A stretch of 33,823 nucleotides of DNA, taken from positions 1 to 33,823 of the forward strand of contig SKFV01000016.1 of NCBI GenBank assembly GCA_007117785.1, in the 5' to 3' direction. Position numbers and translations under genes: made by a program. Below are positions 26,310 to 33,823 of this stretch, piece by piece. The notes under the pieces were generated by a model. It was not told where the DNA came from. It searched no databases and saw only the letters and a list, made by a program, of their open reading frames with translations. Source of the stretch: Pseudomonas sp. GTDB taxonomy: Bacteria; Pseudomonadota; Gammaproteobacteria; Pseudomonadales; Pseudomonadaceae. The first letter of the stretch is position 1. The number at the start of each line of letters is the position of its first letter.

Positions 26310-27130
26310 ACAACCTGCGCCTGGCCAAACGCTTTAAGCAATTGCGCAGCGAGCAACGTGCTGCGCTACTGACCTATATGTGTGGCGGCGATCCGAACTA
26401 TGCCGACAGTCTGCAATTGCTGCTCGGCCTGCCTGCTGCCGGTGCCGATATCATCGAACTCGGCATGCCCTTCAGTGACCCCATGGCTGACGGCCCAACC
26501 ATTCAGGCCGCCACCCAGCGCGCCCTGAAAAACGGCCAGACTCTGCACAAGACGCTGGAAATGGTCTGTCGCCTGCGCCAACATGACATGGAAACTCCGG
26601 TAGTGCTGATGGGTTACTACAACCCGATTCACCGCTTCGGTCCTGCCACTTTCCTCGGTGCTGCCGCCAGTGCCGGTGTTGATGCGCTGCTGATCGTTGA
26701 CCTTCCCGCGGAACACGATAACGAACTCGGCCCGGTGGCCCGTGAGCTGGGCATCGATATGATTCGCATGACCACGCCGACCACGGATGCCAAACGCCTG
26801 CCCAATGTCCTCAACGCGGCCAGCGGCTTTATCTATCACGTCGCCCTGAATGGCGTCACCGGTGTCGGCCAGGCCGAAACCGAAAAAGTCGCCAACAATC
26901 TCGCGGCCATTCGCAGCAAGACCGACCTGCCCCTTTGCGTCGGCTTCGGCGTCCGCCGTCCGGAACAAGCCGCTGCCTTTGCCCAAATCGCTGACGGTGT
27001 GGTGGTGGGTTCAGCCCTGGTGGAGTGTTTGTTGGAACATGGGGTTGAGGCTGCTTTGTCGCTTACCCGTGAGTTGGCTGAGGCTGTGCGTGGGGTTGAT
27101 CCTTCCGTTAACAAGGCAATCGCTGGGTAA
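26306..27130 (+). CDS. trpA: tryptophan synthase alpha subunit
   Basis: This TIM-barrel enzyme of 274 residues cleaves indole-3-glycerol phosphate and channels indole to TrpB. The catalytic Glu is in IIELGMPFSDP and the catalytic Asp in DPMADGP. The phosphate-binding segments are GFGVRRPEQ and GVVVGSALV. Loop 6 reads NGVTGVGQ, where most have GVTG(A/T). The first strand reads LLTYMCGGDP, where other Pseudomonas TrpA have T(F/Y)VTAGDP as I recall; this is an unusual variant but not an obviously defective one. It is co-translated with trpB. Confidence 0.97.
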   Translation: MNNLRLAKRFKQLRSEQRAALLTYMCGGDPNYADSLQLLLGLPAAGADIIELGMPFSDPMADGPTIQAATQRALKNGQTLHKTLEMVCRLRQHDMETPVVLMGYYNPIHRFGPATFLGAAASAGVDALLIVDLPAEHDNELGPVARELGIDMIRMTTPTTDAKRLPNVLNAASGFIYHVALNGVTGVGQAETEKVANNLAAIRSKTDLPLCVGFGVRRPEQAAAFAQIADGVVVGSALVECLLEHGVEAALSLTRELAEAVRGVDPSVNKAIAG

Positions 27131-27286
27131 TTTGCTTTGCCTTCGCTGGAGCATTGCCGATTACGGTATCTCACCTGAGCCGCAGCATTGCCGGGGATGG
27201 CATCTACGAGCCTACAGGGAAGTATTTACGGCGTGTCCAGCCGGGCAGTACGCCAACTCGGCAACCCTGCACACACTGAAATATTC
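27131..27286 (+). other. spacer between convergent trpA and aroE, possible dispersed repeat
   Basis: This 156-base non-coding gap has no clear intrinsic terminator. The stretch around 27199-27240 (GAGCCTACAGGGAAGTATTT, then ACGGCGTGTCC) resembles a short dispersed repeat that I remember from several pseudomonad genomes. Within this window it occurs only once, so the repeat status is unproven. Confidence 0.3.
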
Positions 27287-28093
27287 CTATCGCAAAGCTT
27301 CCAAAACTGCTTGAGTCTCAGGCCGAACACCGCGCCAGAGCAAAAACGCCTCGGCAGCTTGTTCGACCAGCATGCCCAGCCCATCGATACAGCTTGCCGC
27401 ATCGTGCTCGGCAGCCCAGCGATTGAAAGCGGTAGGTTCTTTGGCGTACATCATGTCGTAGCAGACCGTGTGGCCCGGCTTGATCAGGTGGGGAGAAATG
27501 GCTGGGACGCTGCCGCCGAGACTGGCTGAGGTCGCATTGATGATCAGATCCACCGGCTCCTCGATCCACTCAAAGCCTGCTGCACTGATCGGCCCCTGAT
27601 CGGCAAACAGGACAGCCAGCTCTTCCGCCTTGCTCACGGTACGGTTGACCACGCAGAGCTGGTCCGGTCCTGCCGCCAACAAGGGCTGAATCACCCCGCG
27701 CGCCGCACCACCGGCACCCACCAACAGAATGCGCAGCCCCTTGAGTGGCAGCTGGTTGTTGACCTCAATATCGCGCACCAAGCCTTTACCATCGGTGTTG
27801 TCGCCCAGGAGCCTTCCATCGGATAGACGCTGAATGGTATTAACCGCGCCGGCGCGTTCTGCCGCCGGCGTGTGCTGATCCACCAGCGCCCAGGCCTGTT
27901 CCTTGAAGGGTACCGTGATATTGACACCCAGGCCGGTCGCCAGAAAATCACGCAGGGTGCCGGCAAAGTCATCCAGCGGGGCCAACAAGGCGCAGTAGTC
28001 CAGATCCTGCCCGGTTTGTCGGGCAAAGAGGGCATGAATCTGCGGTGACTTGCTGTGCTCGATCGGGTTACCGATTACCGCATAGTGGTCCAT
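27287..28093 (-). CDS. aroE: shikimate dehydrogenase (NADP+)
   Basis: This enzyme of 268 residues reduces 3-dehydroshikimate to shikimate in aromatic amino acid synthesis. The N-terminal shikimate-binding domain has GNPIEHSKSPQIH and NITVPFKE with the catalytic Lys; GDNTDGKG carries the catalytic Asp. The Rossmann fold has VGAGGAARG and VVNRT, the latter typical of NADP preference. Its ATG overlaps the hemF stop by one base (TAATG). In P. aeruginosa the order hemF-aroE is the same. Confidence 0.97.
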   Translation of the reverse strand: MDHYAVIGNPIEHSKSPQIHALFARQTGQDLDYCALLAPLDDFAGTLRDFLATGLGVNITVPFKEQAWALVDQHTPAAERAGAVNTIQRLSDGRLLGDNTDGKGLVRDIEVNNQLPLKGLRILLVGAGGAARGVIQPLLAAGPDQLCVVNRTVSKAEELAVLFADQGPISAAGFEWIEEPVDLIINATSASLGGSVPAISPHLIKPGHTVCYDMMYAKEPTAFNRWAAEHDAASCIDGLGMLVEQAAEAFLLWRGVRPETQAVLEALR

Positions 28094-29025
28094 TATGTTG
28101 CCCCCTTGAGCCAGTCACGCGGTGGCAGGATCTCCTCGACCAGGCGCGCTTCCTCGCTGCCCGGCTCCGGCTCCCAGTTGTAAGCCCAGCGCACGGTTGG
28201 CGGCAGCGACATCAGAATGGACTCGGTGCGTCCACCGGTCTGCAAGCCGAAGAGTGTGCCACGGTCCCAGACCAGATTGAATTCCACATAGCGACCACGC
28301 CGGTATTCCTGGAAGGCTTTTTGCTCGGCGGTATAGGGCAGATGGCGGCGACGCTCGATAATCGGCAGATAAGCATCAAGGTAGGCATCACCAATGGCGC
28401 GCAGGAACTCGAAGCAGCGTTCAAACCCCCATTCATTCAAATCATCGAAGAACAGCCCGCCAATGCCCCGGGCCTCGTTGCGGTGCTTGAGGTAAAAGTA
28501 CTCGTCACACCACTGCTTGAAACGAGGGTAAACCTCGGCACCAAAGGGGGCACAAGCATTGTGGGCTATCTGGTGCCAGTGCACGCAGTCGTCTTCGTTG
28601 GCGTAGTAGGGCGTCAGGTCAAAACCGCCGCCAAACCACCAGACTGGGTCGGCATCGGGCTTTTCGGCAATGAAAAAACGAACATTGGCGTGCGATGTGG
28701 GGATGTGCGGGTTTTCCGGGTGCATGACCAGAGAGACACCCATGGCCTGAAAGCTGCGCCCGGCCAGCTCCGGCCGATGCGCGGTGGCGGAGGGCGGCAT
28801 ACCGTCACCAAAGACATGGGAAAAACCTACGCCGCCTTTCTCCAGTACCGCACCCTTTTCGATAATCCGCGAACGACCGCCACCACCACCAGGGCGCTGC
28901 CACTCGTCCTGGCTGAAGGCAGCCGTGCCGTCAGCGGCGGCCAGGACGCTACTGATACGCTCCTGAAGGTCCATCAGATAGCTTTTGACGGCGGCAACAT
29001 CGGTGGGGCTGGGTATATCCTTCAC
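28093..29025 (-). CDS. hemF: oxygen-dependent coproporphyrinogen III oxidase
   Basis: This cytoplasmic haem-pathway enzyme of 310 residues converts coproporphyrinogen III to protoporphyrinogen IX with O2. Recognised motifs are WQRPGGGGGRSRII, HPENPHIPTSHANVRFF, WWFGGGFDLTPYY, ARGIGGLFFDDLN, and GRYVEFNLVWDRGT with FGLQTGGRTESILMSLPP. Its length is close to the usual 300-305. It lies 11 bases downstream of tsaC and overlaps aroE, consistent with one transcript. Confidence 0.98.
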   Translation of the reverse strand: MKDIPSPTDVAAVKSYLMDLQERISSVLAAADGTAAFSQDEWQRPGGGGGRSRIIEKGAVLEKGGVGFSHVFGDGMPPSATAHRPELAGRSFQAMGVSLVMHPENPHIPTSHANVRFFIAEKPDADPVWWFGGGFDLTPYYANEDDCVHWHQIAHNACAPFGAEVYPRFKQWCDEYFYLKHRNEARGIGGLFFDDLNEWGFERCFEFLRAIGDAYLDAYLPIIERRRHLPYTAEQKAFQEYRRGRYVEFNLVWDRGTLFGLQTGGRTESILMSLPPTVRWAYNWEPEPGSEEARLVEEILPPRDWLKGAT

Positions 29026-29036
29026 GGCAGGCTCTC

Positions 29037-29594
29037 TCAGGCAGGGCGGATGACTTGTTCGGTGCGCAGGTCCCTGATGATACTGGGGTTACGCTGGCGA
29101 CCCAAGGATCCGGGTACGATGGCGTCCAGTTGCTGGTGAAAATACTGCTCAACGCGCAAACGCGTGCGTGCTGCCGGGCGACCGGAAGGATTGGCCGAGG
29201 TCGAGATCAGCGGCCCGGTGCGGGCACATAGCTGTCGAATCAAGGGGTGATCACTGACCCGCAGGGCGACGGTATCGTGCTCGCCGGTGACCCAGAGCGG
29301 CAAGCGGCCCTGATGCGGTACCAGCCAGGTATTCGGCCCCGGCCAGGACAGGCGCAATTTGGCCAATTGCCCTTCCGGTAGATCCCAGAGCAGGAAATCG
29401 AACTCATCGATATCAGCCGCCACCAGAATCAGACCCTTGCTGACCGGACGCGATTTCAGCGCCAGCAGATATTCCACCGCATCGGCCTGCCAGGGATCAC
29501 AGCCCAGACCCCAGACCGCCTCGGTTGGATAAGCGATAACGCCACCTTCGCGTACAATACGCGCCACTCTGTTACATCGCCAGTCGGCCAGCAT
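29037..29594 (-). CDS. tsaC: threonylcarbamoyl-AMP synthase
   Basis: This is a single-domain YrdC/Sua5 protein of 185 residues that makes threonylcarbamoyl-AMP from threonine, bicarbonate and ATP, for the t6A37 modification of ANN-decoding tRNAs. Motifs are GGVIAYPTEAVWGLGCDP, KSRPVSKGLI, SWPGPNTWLV, VALRVSDHP, and PLISTSANPSG. AAGGAG precedes the ATG at 29594. It is 73 bases downstream of dprA, in the usual Pseudomonas order. Confidence 0.96.
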   Translation of the reverse strand: MLADWRCNRVARIVREGGVIAYPTEAVWGLGCDPWQADAVEYLLALKSRPVSKGLILVAADIDEFDFLLWDLPEGQLAKLRLSWPGPNTWLVPHQGRLPLWVTGEHDTVALRVSDHPLIRQLCARTGPLISTSANPSGRPAARTRLRVEQYFHQQLDAIVPGSLGRQRNPSIIRDLRTEQVIRPA

Positions 29595-29667
29595 GCCTAC
29601 TCCTTACCATCCACACCGGCAATAGCGCCGGCCCATGCGGCGACACTAGCCGGTTGTACGCGCAAGC

Positions 29668-30783
29668 TCAAGTGACTTGCCGGCAATATCCCTGCGGACT
29701 CTTGATCACCTGACCATCCAGCTCCAGTTCCAGCAGGCGCTGAAGTACCTGGTGGATGGGCAAATCCGTCTGCAGGCTGATCCAGTCGGCGGTTACCGGC
29801 TCGGTGTCCAGCCAACGCAACAAGGGGTCCTGGCTCGCGGTAGTGCCCGCCTCGGCAGCCTGGCTGGCACTCAAGGCCGCAATCAGGGGCAACTTCAGTA
29901 CCTGCAGCACATCCTGCACGCTTTCAACCAGATGCGCCCCGTCACGCAACAAACGGTGACAACCGCGCGCCTGCGGATTGTGGATTGAGCCGGGCATGGC
30001 GAACAACTCCCGGTTCTGCTCCAATGCCAGCCGTGCGGTAATCAGCGAGCCACTGTTCAGGCTGGCCTCGACCACCAGGGTACCCAGGCTCAGGCCACTG
30101 ATAATCCGGTTACGGGTAGGGAACTGACCCGGTTGCGGCCCGATATCCGGCCAGAAGGCCGATGCCAGGGCGCCATCCTGCTCGATGATACGTTCAGCCA
30201 GATGCGCATGACGTTTCGGGTAACAGCGCTGCAAGCCGGTACCCCAAACCGCAATGGTCTGCCCGCCAGCCTCCAGAGCACCCTGATGCGCAGCGGCATC
30301 AATACCCAGCGCCATCCCACTGGTAATGGTCAGTCCGGCCTGGGCAAAAGCCGTCGCAAAGGCCCTTGCGGTGCCACCCCCGTGTGGGCTGGGGTGCCGG
30401 GTGCCGACCATGGCCAGTTGCGGATCCTGCAGCAAGGCCGGGTTACCGCGTACAAACAACACCAGTGGCGGGTCGGCAATTTCCTTCAGTTGGGCAGGGT
30501 AGTCGGGGGCATCCAGGCACAACAAATGGTTGCCTGTTTCGGCCAGCCAGTCGGCAGCCACCTGCAGACGCGCCGTCAGTTCACTGCGGTGTTGTTTCAA
30601 TGCCAGTAGCGCATCGATGGTGGCGGGGCGCAACCCCAGAGCACGCAAGCTGGCGGGAGCGAGATCAAATATCTGAGTCAGGTCAATCAGTTGTTCGCGC
30701 AGGCGCTGCAACGAGCGCGGGCCCAGACCGGGCAGCAGAGCGAGTAACAGCCAGCGTTGCTGGCACTCAGTGAGTTCGGGCAT
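29668..30783 (-). CDS. dprA: DNA processing protein DprA (Smf)
   Basis: This is a 371-residue single-stranded-DNA-binding RecA loader of natural transformation. An N-terminal helix-hairpin-helix/SAM-like region has LLPGLGPRSLQRL. The extended Rossmann fold has MVGTRHPSPHG, TSGMALGIDAAAHQGAL, AVWGTGL, FPTRNRIISGLS and VVEASLNSGSLITARLALEQNRELFAMPG. A DprA winged-helix domain follows at about 310-370. Its presence suggests possible competence but does not prove it. AAGGA lies nine bases before the ATG at 30783. Confidence 0.97.
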   Translation of the reverse strand: MPELTECQQRWLLLALLPGLGPRSLQRLREQLIDLTQIFDLAPASLRALGLRPATIDALLALKQHRSELTARLQVAADWLAETGNHLLCLDAPDYPAQLKEIADPPLVLFVRGNPALLQDPQLAMVGTRHPSPHGGGTARAFATAFAQAGLTITSGMALGIDAAAHQGALEAGGQTIAVWGTGLQRCYPKRHAHLAERIIEQDGALASAFWPDIGPQPGQFPTRNRIISGLSLGTLVVEASLNSGSLITARLALEQNRELFAMPGSIHNPQARGCHRLLRDGAHLVESVQDVLQVLKLPLIAALSASQAAEAGTTASQDPLLRWLDTEPVTADWISLQTDLPIHQVLQRLLELELDGQVIKSPQGYCRQVT

Positions 30784-30811
30784 AGCAGATCATCCTTGAT
30801 CGTCAATACGG

Positions 30812-30838
30812 AAAAAAGCCCGTCATGGGACGGGCTTT
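30812..30838 (-). terminator. intrinsic terminator after the LysM gene
   Basis: A perfect 10-bp stem (30815-30824 with 30829-30838, AAAGCCCGTC) has a 4-base loop. On the minus strand a run of six T follows. It lies between the LysM gene and dprA, so dprA probably has its own promoter or depends on read-through. Confidence 0.9.
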
Positions 30839-30851
30839 GTTCAACTGCTGG

Positions 30852-30869
30852 GCCGGCTGGCGCCGGCCA
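30852..30869. repeat. GC-rich hairpin just after the LysM stop codon
   Basis: GGCCGGC-TGGC-GCCGGCC is a perfect 7-bp stem with a 4-base loop and no T run, upstream of the intrinsic terminator on the minus strand. It may protect the 3' end of the transcript or assist termination. Confidence 0.5.
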
Positions 30870-30874
30870 GGGAC

Positions 30875-31900
30875 TCAGGGGTTACGTACCTGATCCATGA
30901 TCGCCATTTGGCGATTGGCATTGACCACGATGCCGTAGCTCATCTTGTCATAGACACGAAAAGCCATCATCAGACCAGCACGTTCCGCCGGCAGACGCAC
31001 GCGCTCGTTCTGGATACGGTCTCGCACCAGCTCACCGGTCTTGTAGATGGCCAGGATATTGCCTTCTTCCAGGCCGTCACGGGCACCCTTGTTGATGATC
31101 ACCACGTCATACAGGCCGATCTGGGTGACGCCATTGGGGACATCCAGAATCACACCATCAATGGTGGTTTTCGGATCACTGGGGAAGAAGGTCGAGGCGA
31201 CCGGGCGCTCTTCGGTTTCCAGCATGCGGTCACCGACACGGACTTCCTGACGGCTGCGGGTGATATCCAGGGTCGCGATATCATCATCAATCGCACGCAC
31301 GCGGGCGTTACCGATGTCCTGAATATGCAAACCCAGATACTCACCACTCTGCGGATCGGTGTAACTGCTGCCGCGACGGTAAATACCCAGCGCGCGAACA
31401 CCCTCTTCAAACTCGCCGCGCGCATACACACGACCACCAGCGCCCTGAATCACGCTTTCAGCCTGGCCACCAATCACGTAGGGTGCCTGCTCCATAGTTG
31501 CTGGATCATCGAGAATACGGCCAGCCTGCAGGAAGGCATTGATGGCTTCCAGTGGAATGGTCGGGATGGCCTCGGCAACGGGTGTGCTGCGAATACCGGG
31601 TGACAGACGAATGGTACCGCCATCGCCGCGACCTACGGTCAGACGGGGCTGGCCATCAATATACACCAGCGAAATAATATCGCCGGGATAGATCAGATGC
31701 GGGTTATCAATTTGCGGGTTGGCATGCCATATTTCTGGCCATTTCCAGGGTAGGCTGAGAAAACGCCCGGCAATATCCCAGAGTGTATCCCCACGCACCA
31801 CGGTATAACGCTCCGGGTGATCTTCCCTAAATACAGACTCCTGCGCCACGGCCCAAAAGCTCATTGACAGCAACAGGAGGCCGACTAGTGTTTTCCTCAT
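30875..31900 (-). CDS. secreted LysM-domain protein
   Basis: This envelope protein of 341 residues has a signal peptide (MRKTLVGLLLLSMSFWAVAQ, cleavage after AVA). A LysM domain follows at about 31-80 (YTVVRGDTLWDIAGRF, then NPQIDNPHLIYPGDIISL) and should bind peptidoglycan. The remaining 250 residues, unassigned by me, are rich in beta strands (IGGQAESVIQGAGGRVYARG, VRAIDDDIATLDITRSRQEV). P. aeruginosa PA0020 is the positional equivalent. The exact function is unknown. It diverges from def. Confidence 0.92.
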   Translation of the reverse strand: MRKTLVGLLLLSMSFWAVAQESVFREDHPERYTVVRGDTLWDIAGRFLSLPWKWPEIWHANPQIDNPHLIYPGDIISLVYIDGQPRLTVGRGDGGTIRLSPGIRSTPVAEAIPTIPLEAINAFLQAGRILDDPATMEQAPYVIGGQAESVIQGAGGRVYARGEFEEGVRALGIYRRGSSYTDPQSGEYLGLHIQDIGNARVRAIDDDIATLDITRSRQEVRVGDRMLETEERPVASTFFPSDPKTTIDGVILDVPNGVTQIGLYDVVIINKGARDGLEEGNILAIYKTGELVRDRIQNERVRLPAERAGLMMAFRVYDKMSYGIVVNANRQMAIMDQVRNP

Positions 31901-31915
31901 GACATGAATCCCTTT

Positions 31916-31921
31916 ATTATA
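31916..31921 (-). promoter_or_regulatory. possible -10 element for the LysM gene
   Basis: The minus strand has a perfect TATAAT, but it is only 15 bases from the ATG and no good -35 is seen at 16-18 bases. The transcript would have a very short leader, so this is a weak call. Confidence 0.25.
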
Positions 31922-32035
31922 GAGGCCAGCATCCTGGTCCGAGACGACATGTTATTCGGACCTGTTGATTTCCTAGCTGCTTGTCATCTTAGCAGCACCC
32001 ACTGGATTTATTCCACAAATGCAGTAAAAACCGCT

Positions 32036-32548
32036 ATGCCTATTTTGACAATACTAGAATTTCCCGATACGCGCTTGCGTACCATAGCCAAACCGGTGGC
32101 AGCAGTAGACGAGCGTATTCGCCAACTGGTCGACGATATGTTCGAGACCATGTACGCCGCACCGGGTATTGGCCTGGCCGCGACGCAGGTCAATGTGCAC
32201 GAGCGCGTGATCGTTATTGACGTGTCCGACGACAAGAGCGAACCACTGGTGTTCATCAACCCGGAGCTGGAGCCACTGACTGACGAGCTGGAAGAAATGC
32301 AGGAAGGCTGTCTGTCGGTCCCCGGTTTCTATGAGAACGTGGTACGCCCAGAGCGCGTGCGGGTCAAAGCCCTGGACCGCAATGGGGAGCCCTTTGATCG
32401 CGTGCTGGAAGGCTTGCTTGCCGTGTGCATTCAGCATGAATGCGATCACCTGAATGGCAAGCTGTTTGTTGATTACCTGTCCAACCTCAAGCGTGACCGT
32501 ATCCGCAAGAAGCTGGAAAAGATCCACCGCGCACAGGCCAACGGCTAA
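32036..32548 (+). CDS. def: peptide deformylase
   Basis: This metalloenzyme of 170 residues removes the formyl group from nascent proteins. All three active-site motifs are present: GIGLAATQ, EGCLSVPG (metal Cys) and QHECDHLNG (HExxH). MPILTILEFPDTRLR is the usual N-terminus, so the ATG at 32036 is chosen; the frame extends upstream to 31904 but only through promoter-like sequence. The ribosome site is weak. It is paired with fmt, which adds the formyl group this enzyme later removes. Confidence 0.97.
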   Translation: MPILTILEFPDTRLRTIAKPVAAVDERIRQLVDDMFETMYAAPGIGLAATQVNVHERVIVIDVSDDKSEPLVFINPELEPLTDELEEMQEGCLSVPGFYENVVRPERVRVKALDRNGEPFDRVLEGLLAVCIQHECDHLNGKLFVDYLSNLKRDRIRKKLEKIHRAQANG

Positions 32549-32567
32549 GGCCTGTCATCCCGCTAGC

Positions 32568-32595
32568 AAGGCTTGCTTCGGCAAGCCTTTTGTTT
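32568..32595 (+). terminator. intrinsic terminator with TTCG loop between def and fmt
   Basis: AAGGCTTGC pairs perfectly with GCAAGCCTT around a TTCG tetraloop, followed by the T-rich TTGTTT. It lies 20 bases after the def stop and ends 10 bases before the fmt ATG. It should reduce def transcription into fmt, or act as an attenuator that sets the def to fmt ratio. Confidence 0.8.
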
Positions 32596-32605
32596 ACGAG
32601 GCAGC

Positions 32606-33565
32606 ATGAATCCTGCAGAGCTACGCCTGATCTTCGCCGGCACCCCGGAATTTGCCGCCACCCACCTGCAAGCCCTGCTCGACGCCAAACTGAATGTGGT
32701 TGCCGTCTATACCCAGCCTGATCGCCCGGCCGGGCGTGGCCAGAAACTGGCCATGAGCGCGGTCAAGCAGCTTGCCGTCCAGCATCAGTTGCCCGTGCTG
32801 CAGCCCGCCAGCCTGAAAAGTGCCGAGGCTCAGGCTGAACTGGCTGCTCTCAAGCCGGACTTGCTGATCGTTGTGGCTTACGGGCTGATTCTGCCGCAAG
32901 CCGTGCTGGATATTCCGCGCCTGGGCTGCATCAACAGTCATGCGTCGCTGTTACCGCGCTGGCGCGGTGCAGCACCGATCCAGCGCGCAATCGAAGCTGG
33001 TGATCAGGAGAGCGGCGTGACCATCATGCAGATGGAAGCCGGGCTGGATACCGGCCCCATGTTGCTTAAACAGCATACCCCGATCAGCCGGAGCGATACC
33101 GGCGGCAGCCTGCATGACCGCCTCGCGGCGCTGGGTGCAACCGCGTTGCCTGATGCCATCGAAGGGCTGGCAGCAGGCACGCTGAGCGCTGAGGTGCAGA
33201 ATGATGCCCTGGCCTGCTATGCACACAAACTGAGCAAGGCCGATGGCCTGATCGACTGGCAGTTACCGGCGGCTGATCTGCTAAACCGTATTCGCGCCTT
33301 CAACCCCTGGCCGCTGTGTCAGGCGCGCTTGCAGGACAAGGTGATCAAGCTCTGGGCCGCCGAACCGGCTGACGGGGAGGCTTCCGGTCAGCCCGGTGAA
33401 ATCCTCGCTGCCGACCGCAGCGGGCTTACCGTTGCCTGCGGCAACGGCGCACTGCGCCTGATCCGGCTGCAACTGCCCGGTGGCAAGCCCCTGGCCTTTG
33501 CCGACCTGCTTAACGCGCGGCGCGAGCAGTTTGCGCCCGGTCAGTTGCTGGATAACGGCCTGTGA
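32606..33565 (+). CDS. fmt: methionyl-tRNA formyltransferase
   Basis: This enzyme of 319 residues formylates initiator Met-tRNA with 10-formyl-THF. FAGTPEFAATHL and TQPDRPAGRG open the Rossmann fold. The active-site segment is CINSHASLLPRWRGAAPIQRAI (read as consecutive motifs INSHASLLP and RWRGAAPI), with MEAGLDTGPM carrying the Asp. The C-terminal OB-like domain starts near 205 (AHKLSKADGLIDW). GAGG four bases before the ATG at 32606 supports the start. The stop overlaps the rsmB start (GTGA). Confidence 0.97.
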   Translation: MNPAELRLIFAGTPEFAATHLQALLDAKLNVVAVYTQPDRPAGRGQKLAMSAVKQLAVQHQLPVLQPASLKSAEAQAELAALKPDLLIVVAYGLILPQAVLDIPRLGCINSHASLLPRWRGAAPIQRAIEAGDQESGVTIMQMEAGLDTGPMLLKQHTPISRSDTGGSLHDRLAALGATALPDAIEGLAAGTLSAEVQNDALACYAHKLSKADGLIDWQLPAADLLNRIRAFNPWPLCQARLQDKVIKLWAAEPADGEASGQPGEILAADRSGLTVACGNGALRLIRLQLPGGKPLAFADLLNARREQFAPGQLLDNGL

Positions 33566-33823
33566 GCCCACGTCTTGCGGCCTGCCGCGCCTTGCTACCG
33601 GTCCTGCAAGGCAAGGCATCACTGGGCAGCAGCCTGCCCGAACAGCAGGGCAAGGTTGCCGAACGTGATCGACCGCTGGTGCAGGAACTGGCCTTTGGCA
33701 CGGCGCGCTGGTATCCGCGCTTGATGGCGCTGACCAGTCGCTGCCTGGAAAAGCCCTTCAAGCCGGCCGACCTGGATATCCAGATCCTGCTGCTGCTGGG
33801 GTGTTATCAATTGCTCTACACCC
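33562..33823 (+). CDS. rsmB: 16S rRNA (cytosine967-C5)-methyltransferase, N-terminal part
   Basis: The frame starts at a GTG that overlaps the fmt stop and runs off the window after 87 codons. It contains the NusB-like RNA-binding region (RDRPLVQELAFGTARWYPRL, then DIQILLLLGCYQLLYT) typical of RsmB/Sun. The SAM-dependent methyltransferase domain lies beyond the window. The fmt-rsmB order is conserved in gammaproteobacteria. Confidence 0.93.
   Translation, partial: MSPRLAACRALLPVLQGKASLGSSLPEQQGKVAERDRPLVQELAFGTARWYPRLMALTSRCLEKPFKPADLDIQILLLLGCYQLLYT

Noticed and set aside
28045..29139. Long plus-strand open frame (364 codons) opposite hemF and aroE
   Set aside because: hemF, aroE and tsaC on the other strand are certain. 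The translation shows no domain and is typical of antisense frames in GC-rich genes.
31904..32035. 44-codon N-terminal extension of def
   Set aside because: It falls in the divergent promoter region, has no family match, and def proteins begin at the MPILTILEFPD of the ATG at 32036.

Overview
The window looks like a gammaproteobacterial chromosome of the Pseudomonas type (Pseudomonas sensu lato, perhaps a Halopseudomonas- or stutzeri-like lineage). The main evidence is the right half. trpI diverges from trpBA, followed by aroE, hemF, tsaC, dprA, a LysM gene, def, fmt and the start of rsmB. As I recall it, this is the gene order of the PA0017-PA0037 region of P. aeruginosa near oriC, with qor and the genes between aroE and trpA missing. 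The species call is an inference; the gene order is seen directly.

Layout. (1) 3-1233: an IS3-family insertion sequence whose orfB carries an internal amber codon. (2) 1291-11554, minus strand: seven closely spaced or overlapping signalling genes. In transcription order they are a REC-Hpt protein, an isochorismatase-like hydrolase, a PAS-PAS hybrid kinase, a REC-PAS-GGDEF(degenerate)-EAL protein, a FIST (NosP/VpsV-like) sensor, a hybrid kinase with pseudo-receiver, receiver and Hpt, and a degenerate EAL-HDOD protein. (3) 11624-16535, plus strand: a LuxO-like sigma54-dependent response regulator, then a 520-base gap with regulatory sites, then a PAS histidine kinase, a REC-'YN-GHP' (degenerate HD-GYP) protein and a single-domain receiver. 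(4) 16660-22969, minus strand: a CHASE-PAS-GGDEF-EAL membrane protein translationally coupled to acetoacetyl-CoA synthetase and a nitronate monooxygenase. (5) 23095 to the end: a lipoprotein peptidase, trpI/trpBA and the conserved housekeeping block.

The most interesting part is 1291-16535. A LuxO-like activator with an intact GAFTGA motif lies between two good -24/-12 (sigma54) promoter matches: one on the minus strand (11587-11602) in front of the FIST/kinase operon, and one on the plus strand (13485-13500) in front of the second kinase operon. About 70 bases upstream of the second promoter is a palindrome (13411-13425) that contains an exact match to the Vibrio LuxO operator as I remember it. 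Together these suggest a FIST-sensor, hybrid-kinase, Hpt, LuxO-like phosphorelay that feeds both transcription and c-di-GMP turnover. It resembles Vibrio VpsV-VpsS-LuxU-LuxO combined with the Shewanella H-NOX/HnoBCD network. The wiring is inference; the parts and sites are in the sequence.

No tRNA, rRNA or CRISPR array was recognised.
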